In this document: piece by piece, positions 32,764 through 40,409 of the stretch
How the letters are laid out: the number at the start of each line of letters is the position of its first letter
Position numbering within the stretch: the first letter of the stretch is position 1
NCBI RefSeq assembly: GCF_900101095.1
Contig: NZ_FNFM01000008.1
Location: 245,110-309,109, forward strand
Length of the DNA stretch: 64,000 bases
Direction: 5' to 3'
DNA from: Actinopolyspora mzabensis
GTDB lineage: Bacteria > Actinomycetota > Actinomycetes > Mycobacteriales > Pseudonocardiaceae
The notes under the pieces: model-generated
Seen by the model: only the letters and a program-made list of their open reading frames with translations
The model's database searches: none
What the model was told of the DNA's origin: nothing
Position numbers and translations under genes: made by a program

Positions 32764-33271
32764 GTCGTCCGCGCCGCCGCCCCGGTTCGTCACCGGCACC
32801 GGTTCGGGCGAGATTCATGCCACCGCGCCCTACAAGCGCGAGGCTAGCGCTGCGGCGGGCCGAGGCAGGGTGGCGTGTTTCTGCGGCCAGGCGATTGAGC
32901 TGGCCCCAGACCCGCCGGAGCGGATTCTGGGCGGGTGGCATCACTACTGCCGGGTGTGTTTGCAGTACGTGATCGGCGGCAGCGAGTCCCACCCACCCAG
33001 CCCGCGGAATCGTTACGAGCCGTGGCTGTGCGAGTTGGCCCATCTCGACACCGACAGCCCTACCGAGATGCCGCCGTCGGGGTGGCGCGACATCCCCTGT
33101 CACCAGCAGCGGCACGGCCGAACCGTGCTGCGGCTCAAACCCACCGCCTCCGGCATCGCCCTGCTGACACCCGCGCGGGGCGCGGTGTCACTGTTCACCC
33201 TCGCCGAGGCGACACAACTGCGCGAGGCGCTGGACGAGGCCATCGGTGCCAGAGCGGGGTGGTCCTCGTGA
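32747..33271 (+). CDS. Unrecognised protein with Cys-rich knuckle
   Basis: 174 aa. Around residues 40-75, VACFCGQAIELAPDPP and HHYCRVCLQYVI give CxC and CxxC pairs suggesting a zinc ribbon. The C-terminal part, LKPTASGIALLTPARGAVSLFTLAEATQLREALDEAI, resembles a small alpha/beta domain seen in many actinomycete hypothetical proteins. The start overlaps the upstream gene and the stop overlaps the next start (GTGA). No function assigned. Confidence 0.7.
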   Translation: MPSLVESSAPPPRFVTGTGSGEIHATAPYKREASAAAGRGRVACFCGQAIELAPDPPERILGGWHHYCRVCLQYVIGGSESHPPSPRNRYEPWLCELAHLDTDSPTEMPPSGWRDIPCHQQRHGRTVLRLKPTASGIALLTPARGAVSLFTLAEATQLREALDEAIGARAGWSS

Positions 33272-33798
33272 CGCTGACCCTGCTGCTGCTGGCGCTGCGT
33301 CCCCTGCTCACCAAACGCCGTGTCTCCGGGAGGGGCCGTGTCCGAGGTGGAAACAACGATTCTTCTTCTGGCGCTGCTGACCCTGGTGTTGGCGCGGCTG
33401 GCCTGGGGACCGAATCACTGACCCGGTTTCCCCGGCACGGGTGGTTCGCCAGCGTGTTCGAATCGAAGTGGCACGCCTGCCCCACCAACACCGCAGTCCG
33501 AAACCACGGGGTGCGGGCGTTGTGCGGGCACCTGTCCCGACGCGGCCCCTACCGCGCTCGGGCCAGCAGCAGCCCGCCCGACGAGGACGGCCGGTCGGTC
33601 TGCGACGCCTGCCTGCACGCCATCGGATACCTGTCGCCCCGCCCACCACGGCTGCCCCGGATACCTCCGGCGTGGATCACCAACAACGATCCGGACCAGG
33701 GCTGGCCCACCACCGATCCCGACGAACCCAGCGGCAGTACCCCCGCACCCTCTCGGCCGCTGAACAGCAGGCACCGGAATACACCGCTGGCAGCCTGA
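33268..33798 (+). CDS. Unrecognised membrane-tethered Cys/His protein
   Basis: 176 aa from the GTG at 33268. A short hydrophobic N-terminus (TLTLLLLALRPLL) is followed by a basic linker, then FESKWHACPTNTAVRNHGVRALCGHLSRRG and CDACLHAIGYL, giving Cys and His positions suited to zinc binding. The C-terminus is Pro-rich and disordered. The overlap with the preceding gene suggests cotranscription. Not recognised; the long open frame beginning at 32935 in this frame is a shadow before 33268. Confidence 0.6.
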   Translation: MTLTLLLLALRPLLTKRRVSGRGRVRGGNNDSSSGAADPGVGAAGLGTESLTRFPRHGWFASVFESKWHACPTNTAVRNHGVRALCGHLSRRGPYRARASSSPPDEDGRSVCDACLHAIGYLSPRPPRLPRIPPAWITNNDPDQGWPTTDPDEPSGSTPAPSRPLNSRHRNTPLAA

Positions 33799-33901
33799 CC
33801 GTCCATTGCAGACCCGGGCGCGTGCCGTGAAACCCCCGACACCTCCGGCACGCGCCCGCCCCGGCCCCGCACACCGCCGTGCGGGGCCACCCACACCGTC
33901 A

Positions 33902-33915
33902 ATTTCTCGAGAAAT
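33902..33915. repeat. Palindromic repeat B, copy 2
   Basis: ATTTCTCGAGAAAT, perfect palindrome, preceded by CACCGTCA and followed by CACCGCC. It is one of two adjacent copies in the 317-bp gap 33799-34115, which otherwise shows no gene. Confidence 0.75.
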
Positions 33916-33934
33916 CACCGCCCCAGCACCGTCA

Positions 33935-33948
33935 ATTTCCCACGAAAT
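33935..33948. repeat. Palindromic repeat B, copy 3 (imperfect centre)
   Basis: ATTTCCCACGAAAT, 33 bp from copy 2 and with the same flank CACCGTCA, so this is a local duplication of the whole unit. Confidence 0.65.
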
Positions 33949-34115
33949 CGCCGCGAGGGAAGCAGTGCCCACCCTAGGCCGGTGCCGCGCCGGAGTTCTC
34001 CCTCCCCCGTCCGGCGCGGCACCACCCCGGCCGGGAGCAGGGGCCGCTCCCACCCCACCCCGGCCGGGGATCTCGCACCACACCCAATCCGTCGAACCGA
34101 AGCGGACCCATCGCC

Positions 34116-34439
34116 ATGCCCCGACTCTCCCCAATCACCACGATCCTGCTGCGCGAATGCGCCGGAACCGGGCTGGCCGTAGCCGCCTTCACCTACAGCG
34201 GATGGATCACCACCATTACCATCGCCGACCAGCTCACGCATCTCGCCGAACCGGAACGACTTCAGGCCGGACTACACGCTTTCCTCTCCGCCCTGAACTG
34301 CCTCACCTGGTGGACAGGCGTGGGCGGACTACGCCTCGTCGGATGGCGACCCAACTGGCCCATCCGCATCGGCCTGACACTCATCACCCTCTCCGCGATC
34401 AAGACGATCGCCATGGGGGTGATAGCCCACTACGCATGA
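34116..34439 (+). CDS. Small membrane protein, unrecognised
   Basis: 107 aa, ATG at 34116. Three or four hydrophobic stretches (GLAVAAFTYSGWITTITIADQ; FLSALNCLTWWTGVGGLRLV; IRIGLTLITLSAIKTIAMGVI). No family recognised. It stands between the B-repeat pair and the convergent sdp operon. Codon usage is GC-rich as in the surrounding chromosome, unlike the sdp genes next to it. Confidence 0.55.
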   Translation: MPRLSPITTILLRECAGTGLAVAAFTYSGWITTITIADQLTHLAEPERLQAGLHAFLSALNCLTWWTGVGGLRLVGWRPNWPIRIGLTLITLSAIKTIAMGVIAHYA

Positions 34440-34575
34440 CAAGAACATCACTCGGGCGGAAAACTGACCGATACATCGTCGAGCGCCGTCACAGCATTAT
34501 CGCCGGAGCCATACGCCTTACTCACCGATTCCAGCTCAACCGGATACCGGATCGACGTCATCGCAGGCGACTCGC

Positions 34576-34761
34576 TCATTCAGATCTCTCCCGCTGACGC
34601 CGTGTGGGGTCAAAACACCACCACAGCAGCAATACGACGCCACCAGTACCGAACGTACGGATCCAGAACCACGGCGACTTCTTCGAGTCGCCGATCAGAC
34701 TCATCAGCAACCGGAGAACGAACTGAATGCTGCTGACAGAGACCCACACGATCGCGACCAC
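34576..34761 (-). CDS. Possible small membrane protein at the end of the sdp operon
   Basis: 61 aa with two hydrophobic stretches (MVAIVWVSVSSIQFVLRLLM and TFGTGGVVLLLWWCF). The GTG start lacks a ribosome binding site and lies 89 bp beyond the sdpI stop, so this is tentative. If real, it could be an accessory immunity peptide. Confidence 0.35.
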   Translation of the reverse strand: MVAIVWVSVSSIQFVLRLLMSLIGDSKKSPWFWIRTFGTGGVVLLLWWCFDPTRRQRERSE

Positions 34762-34850
34762 CAGGCGAACCGAACCAGCTCGTGGTGCGCGACACCGACG
34801 CGGCTACCCACTCTGAGTACGGTTGCGGTACCAGGTGAGAAAGGCATGGG

Positions 34851-35240
34851 TCAGTCGGTGCGCAGTTCGCGTAAGGCGCGACGTTCGCAGCGTATGCCAC
34901 CGACGATAACCAGTGTCATGGACACTGCGAAAGCGATGGAGACCGGTACCGCACGGGTGAGTCCGCCGGGCAGCAACAGAAAGGGCGGTACGGCCGCGAG
35001 CAGTAGCGCTCCGGCGGATCCGAACCAGGGTGCCACGAGCTGGTGGACGCGATACCACACGGCGGAGTCCGTCAGAGTAGCTTTCGTACGTACCCCGCAC
35101 GCGTGATTGGACCGAAGTCGGCCGCGATGGCCTCGCACAGCGATCGTGATGAGCAAGCTCCCGACTCCCAGCAGGGAAAGGGTGAGGACGATGAGTGACA
35201 CTGGGTCGATGCCCTCGGGCGCGAGCGTGTTGTTGCTCAT
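34851..35240 (-). CDS. sdpI: SdpI family immunity protein
   Basis: 129 aa. The signature ACGVRTKATLTDSAVWYRVHQLVAP is the SdpI C-terminal domain (GxRTxxTLxxxxxWxxxH). Three helices surround it. In Bacillus subtilis SdpI protects against the SDP toxin and sequesters the repressor SdpR; no SdpR-like gene is present here. ATG 35240 overlaps the sdpB stop by ATGA, so immunity is translated together with the maturation genes. Confidence 0.88.
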   Translation of the reverse strand: MSNNTLAPEGIDPVSLIVLTLSLLGVGSLLITIAVRGHRGRLRSNHACGVRTKATLTDSAVWYRVHQLVAPWFGSAGALLLAAVPPFLLLPGGLTRAVPVSIAFAVSMTLVIVGGIRCERRALRELRTD

Positions 35241-36232
35241 GGAGACACCCCCTTGCTGATCGGCTCAGCTGTTGACTCGGCGGTACGACGGTCATGAGAC
35301 GAGAGGCGTGGACTCGATAGTGACAGCCGAGGGTCTCCCGGACGGAAGCAATAAAGCAGGAGCACGGCGAACATCATCGTGGAGAACACGGGGAGCCCGA
35401 TCACGAGAGCGATAGATGTGTGCAGACCGAGCGCTAGTACGGCGGCGCATCGGCGCAGTCTGTGACCGGCGAACAATGTGCAGGCAACGAAAAACTCGAT
35501 GGCTATCGTTCCCCATGTCGCCGCCAGGACGATCGGGGCGTGTGAGAGCAGCCATGTGACGCTCGGCTGTAGGAACTGGTTGGCGCCGAACGGCGGCATC
35601 GTCAACCAGTACCAGACTGCCGTTCCGTCCCGCCATTCCGGGACCTTGAGCTTTTCCACGCTCGACTGCAGATACAGCAGGCTGGTCTGAATCCAGATCA
35701 GCAACAGAGTCATATGCGAGACGACACGAGCAACCGGATGGTCCGGCCGGTGTTCTATGCCTCGATACCAGTGCCAACGGCGATCGTCGGTTAGACAGAT
35801 CGGGATGAGTAAGAAGGTGATGACAGCCGCGACCTGGTCTCCACCGTCCATCACGTTGGTGGAGGAGTAGAATGAGAAGGAAACCCACCAGTGAAGAACT
35901 CCCGTGATACGTGGACGCCACCCAGCGGTCACTACGAGTAGAATCGCGACCGCGACCCAACGCGCTAATTCGAGATACTGCGTGGGCACGAGGCAAAACA
36001 GTCCGAAGTATCCGGATATTCCGTCGCACACCAGCCCGGTGGGGCGAGTCGCACTGACGTAGAACAAGTGCGTTGTCGGTGTCGCTACCAGAGCCAACAG
36101 CATGCCGGAGGCCAGCAGACTGCGTGCTATTCCGAGCAGAGGAGTGTGCACGGAGTGGTGCATCATGTGGGTCAGCTGTCGATGACGCCATTCATCGATC
36201 ATCTCGATCAGCAGGTATCGTGCCGTTCTCAC
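35237..36232 (-). CDS. sdpB: SdpB toxin-maturation membrane protein (HTTM fold)
   Basis: 331 aa from the GTG at 36232, which overlaps the sdpA stop and has GGAG upstream; an ATG at 36253 is an alternative. About six helices with HTTM landmarks STNVMDGGDQVAAVITF, LIWIQTSLLYLQSSVEKLKVPEWRDGTAV (Trp200) and LGLHTSIALVIGLPVFSTMM. SdpA and SdpB are both required in B. subtilis to convert pro-SdpC to the 42-residue SDP toxin. The related protein of the halogenase locus (22419-23315) shares the WR[DN]GTAV motif. Confidence 0.9.
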   Translation of the reverse strand: MRTARYLLIEMIDEWRHRQLTHMMHHSVHTPLLGIARSLLASGMLLALVATPTTHLFYVSATRPTGLVCDGISGYFGLFCLVPTQYLELARWVAVAILLVVTAGWRPRITGVLHWWVSFSFYSSTNVMDGGDQVAAVITFLLIPICLTDDRRWHWYRGIEHRPDHPVARVVSHMTLLLIWIQTSLLYLQSSVEKLKVPEWRDGTAVWYWLTMPPFGANQFLQPSVTWLLSHAPIVLAATWGTIAIEFFVACTLFAGHRLRRCAAVLALGLHTSIALVIGLPVFSTMMFAVLLLYCFRPGDPRLSLSSPRLSSHDRRTAESTAEPISKGVSP

Positions 36233-36849
36233 CGTCGCTCCGAGTGATGGCATTGCGCTTCAATGACGCGGAATTCAGCCGGCATCATTGTTTCAGTTCC
36301 CGCCCACGCCCACGGTACAGGCGATTGCTGCACGAGTGCGAGTTCTCCGCAGAAACGGAGGTCTTCACCAGAGGAACGTGTCGAAGTCTTGCTGCCATGA
36401 AAGTTTTTCAAGCATTGGGAAACATCACCGCTCTTGCACTCCTCCCATCCGGCCGACGAAGTGTTCTGCGTCAACGCATCGATTTCGTACTGTTCCGTAC
36501 GAACGGTGCGGTCGAAGCCGAATAAGCTTTTCGGGGCGGCATTGGAGATAGCAGAAGTTTGCTCCCACCGATTCTGTCCGATCGGTTCCCATATCGTGAT
36601 CGCCGGTTCCCTGGGGTCTCTGGTGAAAAACCCCCACCCCTGCGGGAGAACGTCGTGTACCATTGTGACGAAGCCCGATATCTGCGGTCGATCGATGAGG
36701 GCGTTCGGAACGAATAATGTGAGTAGCACGGCAGGCAGCAGGAATACTAGTAGTACACCCGCGTTAAAGACGTATTGAATCCGCCTCTGGAACAGGACTC
36801 GCCTGCTGCCTACGCCGCTCTCCAACCTATTATCGTCGTACTCATTCAT
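36229..36849 (-). CDS. sdpA: SdpA family protein
   Basis: 206 aa, ATG overlapping the sdpC stop. An N-terminal helix (FNAGVLLVFLLPAVLLTLFV) is followed by PQGWGFFTRDPREPAITIWEPIG, the hallmark of SdpA, and a C-terminal region with three Cys (EECKSGDVSQC, FCGEL). It is required with SdpB for SDP maturation in Bacillus. The coding region is much less GC-rich than the window average. Confidence 0.9.
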   Translation of the reverse strand: MNEYDDNRLESGVGSRRVLFQRRIQYVFNAGVLLVFLLPAVLLTLFVPNALIDRPQISGFVTMVHDVLPQGWGFFTRDPREPAITIWEPIGQNRWEQTSAISNAAPKSLFGFDRTVRTEQYEIDALTQNTSSAGWEECKSGDVSQCLKNFHGSKTSTRSSGEDLRFCGELALVQQSPVPWAWAGTETMMPAEFRVIEAQCHHSERR

Positions 36850-37469
36850 CGGGCGAGATTCTCGGTAATGATCCTGATCGCACGGTCGCGTTCGACGGTA
36901 CTAGCGTTACCCGCCGAAGTGGAGCTCGGCAAGTACATACCATTCCATGCAACCACCGCTTGGGTGAGCCCTGCCACGCTCGTGGCGGCGACGGCGTTCT
37001 GCACACCGACCCACGAGATCGCAGCGGCTGCCGCGACACATACCCAAACGGCACCGCATCGTGGTCGAACATCCGTGTTCTGCTGAGCTTGGGATCCGGC
37101 TGCGGTGCTGAACCATTTGCCTCCGTTGTTCAGCGCTTCTTCCACCTTAGGAGCCGAACCGCTGGTTAAACCGGCTGCTACGGAGTCGAACCTGTCCGGA
37201 TCCTCAGCACGCAGTTCCGCGAGGAACTCATTGATCTGTTGGTTGTACTTGTCTCGGCTGAGATCCTCCGGAAGCTGAACCTCTACTTTCGCCGGTTCAG
37301 CGACAGAACCGACTCCAAAGAAGACGCCCTGAATGATCTCCTGAGAACTCGCGTTCGCAACACTGGGATGTGGTGCTTGCGCCGCATTGGCCATGGGGAG
37401 CAAGAGGGTAGCGCTGAGCGTGAGCCCAAGGAGCGTCACGACACTCTTTTTCCGTAAGAGGTACTTCAT
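36846..37469 (-). CDS. sdpC: SdpC family antimicrobial peptide precursor
   Basis: 207 aa from the ATG at 37469 (GGGGGA five nt upstream). Signal peptide MKYLLRKKSVVTLLGLTLSA through ANAAQA, a 100-residue propeptide, then the toxin region starting at RCGAVWVC: Cys138 and Cys144 reproduce the CX5C disulfide spacing of B. subtilis SDP (Cys141-Cys147). After it come an Ala-rich hydrophobic run AAAAAISWVGVQNAVAATSV and a C-terminal tail that would be removed. Secreted toxin that collapses the proton motive force of neighbouring Gram-positive cells is the known role of SDP; activity here is inferred. Confidence 0.9.
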   Translation of the reverse strand: MKYLLRKKSVVTLLGLTLSATLLLPMANAAQAPHPSVANASSQEIIQGVFFGVGSVAEPAKVEVQLPEDLSRDKYNQQINEFLAELRAEDPDRFDSVAAGLTSGSAPKVEEALNNGGKWFSTAAGSQAQQNTDVRPRCGAVWVCVAAAAAISWVGVQNAVAATSVAGLTQAVVAWNGMYLPSSTSAGNASTVERDRAIRIITENLAR

Positions 37470-37501
37470 CGTGTCCCCCACACGTGTTGTTGCCGTCGAG
37501 G

Positions 37502-37507
37502 ATTATA
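37502..37507 (-). promoter_or_regulatory. Consensus -10 of the sdp operon
   Basis: TATAAT on the minus strand 33 bp upstream of the sdpC start codon; no convincing -35. A consensus -10 is unusual in this GC-rich window. Confidence 0.55.
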
Positions 37508-38199
37508 CTGACCGACCAGCCGTTCGCGGATTCCCCAGGGAGACCACTTCGCGACTTTACGGCCAAGATCAGTTTCGTCCGAAATACTACACCGGCGACC
37601 ATGTTGATTCCAGACACGAAGAAAAAAACTCGTGCTGCGCCATATGGCAAATATCACTTCTGTTTTTACTCCACACAGGGGTTGTGAGCCGGACTGCTCT
37701 TCTAAGACATCCTGAAGTGGGAATACGTTGGCATATCCGATCCCGATCCTCATCGCGCTCCGACCTTGTGCTGCTGTCGTTGCCCGACTAGCGGTCCCTA
37801 CTTCTGAGGAATATCGGAGCAAAAGACTGGACCGAATGTGCGATCAAGCGCACCGCCGATCCACCCAACCATCGTGCGATGTTCGCTGTTGCAGAAACAG
37901 CACATTATTATCACCAAGCCCAAAACCAGCTTGGCCACGCCGAGCAGCAGTGCCGACTGACGGATGTCTTGATTCCGGAGTACTGGGGGTACGGACAGCG
38001 AGGGTGAACCGCACCCTGTTGGGCAACCGGCACGGGGAACTGACCGTGCAGCCACTAGGCCGTTCATCCGGGAGCGTGACCGTGACGCACCAGCCGTACT
38101 GCAATCGGTTCCTAGAAATAGCCGAAAAGTGGCAGCCGCGCCAGAGTTCCCGGCCAGATGACGAACGAAGAATCGCCACGACCGCCTACACACGCAGAA

Positions 38200-38227
38200 G
38201 AGCCCCCTGATCGGAATCAGAGGGCTC
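38200..38227. terminator. Terminator-like hairpin
   Basis: GAGCCC-C-CTGAT (38200-38211) pairs with ATCAG-A-GGGCTC (38216-38227) around loop CGGA, with a single mismatch. It marks the edge of the low-GC region. Confidence 0.55.
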
Positions 38228-38510
38228 GTGCTATATTCCATCTGCCAAGAGAAATAAAGCAGTGCTGAGTCTAGCACGGAATAGGCTCCCTCCGCATGCG
38301 GTCCAGGCAGCGTGTGGGCAGGGTTACAAGTCCTGGCCACGGTTCACAGCCGTGCGGACCGCCGTCAGAGGGCGTGAAGTCCGCGCGTCAGGCAACGCAC
38401 GATCTAGGCGAACCCGGCCGTGTCCTTGGTAAGCCCTGGCGCTCATGCTCGGGCACTATCGGCCCATCATCGCCGCTCTGCCCGTAACCCCCGGCTCGGC
38501 GCGGGTGTAA

Positions 38511-38626
38511 CACCCCGCGCGGGGTGAAGCTCCGAAGTCACAATTCCGGTATACCGAGAAGCTTCACCTCCCCCTCGATCCCGGGAGAGGTGTGTCGTAC
38601 ACACGACACACCCGAGATCGAGGGGG
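38511..38626. repeat. Cluster of three nested inverted repeats
   Basis: (1) CACCCCGCGCGGGGTG at 38511-38526, a perfect 16-bp palindrome. (2) GGTGAAGCT (38522-38530) with AGCTTCACC (38560-38568). (3) A two-tier hairpin: outer CCCCCTCGATC (38570-38580) with GATCGAGGGGG (38616-38626), inner GGTGTGTCGT (38589-38598) with ACGACACACC (38603-38612). No T-run follows. It lies 119 bp beyond the MBOAT stop. Confidence 0.7.
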
Positions 38627-38744
38627 GACTCGCAGCCTTACGGGTCCACGCGGTACCCGAGCCCCGGGGATCGCCTCCGGCTCGGAAGAAAAAACGGACG
38701 GCGGCCTGGCACCGGGGTCACCAGAGGCTCTCGGGGGTCACGGT

Positions 38745-40178
38745 TCAGAACTGGTAGTACAGGAACGGGCTGAAGGAGCCCGCCGCCACCAGCAGGCCGG
38801 AGTAGACGGTGCCCGCCGTCATCACGCCGACCCGGACGCCGGTGGCCGTGCGGCCGCGGGCCGACTCGATGTAGGTGCCGGTGGCGTCGTCGGCGGGCAG
38901 CAGCACCACCAGCAGGGCCACCAGCAGGAGCAGCGTGCGCTGGTTGGTCAGTGCCGCGTCGACCACCGCCGTCACCCCGCCGAGGTCGGGAAGCAGCATG
39001 TGGCCGAGCATCATCCCGGCGGTGCCCAGATCCGGCGCCCGAAACACCACCCAGCCGAACGTGACCAGCAGCATCGTCGCCGCTCGCCGGGCCGCGCGCG
39101 CTCCCGGCCGTACCGGCATCCGGTAGGCCCCGGTGGCCCGCTCGAGCACCAGCAGCATGCCGTGGAACAGTCCCCAGACCAGATACGTCCAGGCCGCGCC
39201 GTGCCAGAACCCGGTCAGCACGAAGATGATCGTCAGGTTCCGGTAGGTGCGGAACGTGCCGTCGCGGTTGCCGCCGAGCGGGATGTAGACGTAGTCGCGG
39301 AACCAGCGCGACAGCGACATGTGCCAGCGCTGCCAGAACTCCGTGACCGTCACCGAGGAGTACGGGCGGGCGAAGTTCTCGGGCAGCCGGAACCCCAGCA
39401 TCCGCCCCAGCCCGATCGCCATGTCGGAGTACCCGGAGAAGTCGAAGTAGAGCTGCATCGTGTAGACGATCGCGCCGAGCCAGGCGATCGCGAACGTCAT
39501 CTCCGACTCCGAAGTCGCGAAGCAGGCGTCGGCCACCGGGGCGAGGCTGTCGGCGATGACCACCTTCTTCGTCAGCCCCCAGGCGAACCGGGGGAAGCCC
39601 GCCGCCATGTCGTCGAGCCGGTGGGTACGCCGCTGCGGCAGCTGGTCGGCGATCTCGTGGTAGCGCACGATCGGCCCGGCCACCAGCTGCGGGAACATCG
39701 CGATGTAGGCCACGAAGGCCACCGGCTCCCGCAGCGCCGGGCGTTCACCACGGTAGATGTCCACCAGGTAGGAGATGTGGTGGAACGTGTAGAACGAGAT
39801 CCCGATCGGCAGGACGACCTCGAACGTGGGCAGGTGACCGCCGAACCACCCCGCCAGTACCGCCGCCTGCTCACTCGCGAAACCCGCGTACTTCCACACC
39901 CCCAGCACTGCCAGGTTGAGCAACACGGCGGCGGTGAGCAGCAGTCTGCGGCGGCTGCCGTCCAGCCGCCACTCGTCGGGCTCCAGGTTCCGGCCCACGA
40001 AGAAGTTCCCGACGATGCAGCCGAGCAGCAGCATCGTGGTGCCGCCCGCACCGCTGGCGTAGAACACCAGGCTGGCCACCGCCACGACCGCGTTGCGCCA
40101 GGAACGCGGCGCCAGCAGCACGGCGAGCAGCACCGTGGGCAGGAAGTACCAGAGGAAAAGCGGAGTTGCGAACGACAT
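38745..40178 (-). CDS. MBOAT family O-acyltransferase (AlgI-like)
   Basis: 477 aa, about eleven helices. Family landmarks are LPIGISFYTFHHISYLVDIYRGE, FPQLVAGPIVRYHEI, YFDFSGYSDMAIGLGRMLGF and FWQRWHMSLSRWFRDYVYIPLGGNRDG, then the catalytic His in LTGFWHGAAWTYLVWGLFHG. It moves acyl (probably acetyl) groups across the membrane to an extracellular SGNH/AlgJ partner that esterifies a polysaccharide. The only AlgJ-like protein in the window is 22 kb away at 16148-17482. No polysaccharide synthesis genes are adjacent. Confidence 0.92.
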   Translation of the reverse strand: MSFATPLFLWYFLPTVLLAVLLAPRSWRNAVVAVASLVFYASGAGGTTMLLLGCIVGNFFVGRNLEPDEWRLDGSRRRLLLTAAVLLNLAVLGVWKYAGFASEQAAVLAGWFGGHLPTFEVVLPIGISFYTFHHISYLVDIYRGERPALREPVAFVAYIAMFPQLVAGPIVRYHEIADQLPQRRTHRLDDMAAGFPRFAWGLTKKVVIADSLAPVADACFATSESEMTFAIAWLGAIVYTMQLYFDFSGYSDMAIGLGRMLGFRLPENFARPYSSVTVTEFWQRWHMSLSRWFRDYVYIPLGGNRDGTFRTYRNLTIIFVLTGFWHGAAWTYLVWGLFHGMLLVLERATGAYRMPVRPGARAARRAATMLLVTFGWVVFRAPDLGTAGMMLGHMLLPDLGGVTAVVDAALTNQRTLLLLVALLVVLLPADDATGTYIESARGRTATGVRVGVMTAGTVYSGLLVAAGSFSPFLYYQF

Positions 40179-40409
40179 GTGGGTCCGAGCTCGGTTCGGC
40201 GTGCAGCGCGGCTGCCGGCCTGCGGTCCGTCAGACTCTAACCGAGCCGCCTGCAGCACCGGCACGGAACCGGTGATTTCGGCGGTGAGACGACCGACACA
40301 ACAGGCCGCGCCGCACCGCACCGAACCGGCGGCTCGTCGTCCACATCGGATCGAACGGCGAGCTCGGCCTCCATCCTCGGCATCGACACGCGATGGCCGA
40401 GGCGGGGCG

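Larger units (their letters stand above)
37508..38744. other. AT-richer intergenic region without a recognised gene
   Basis: About 1.2 kb between the sdp promoter and the MBOAT gene. 37500-38280 has the same lower GC as the sdp genes. Open frames on both strands (37728-38210 plus, 37798-38340 minus) show no ribosome binding site, no family similarity and atypical composition; they may be remnants. A terminator-like hairpin is at 38200 and several palindromes at 38511-38626. Confidence 0.5.

Noticed and set aside
37728..38340. Overlapping open frames on both strands near the sdp promoter, one ending with a hydrophobic Cys-containing stretch (MCCFCNSEHR)
   Set aside because: No ribosome binding site, no start near the hydrophobic part and no similarity to SDP or other bacteriocins; kept only as an uncertain remnant region.
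38280..38460. Possible tRNA or riboswitch (a GGGTTACAAGTCC segment resembling a T-arm)
   Set aside because: No acceptor stem, D-arm or anticodon arm can be drawn, and no cobalamin or other riboswitch core is recognisable.
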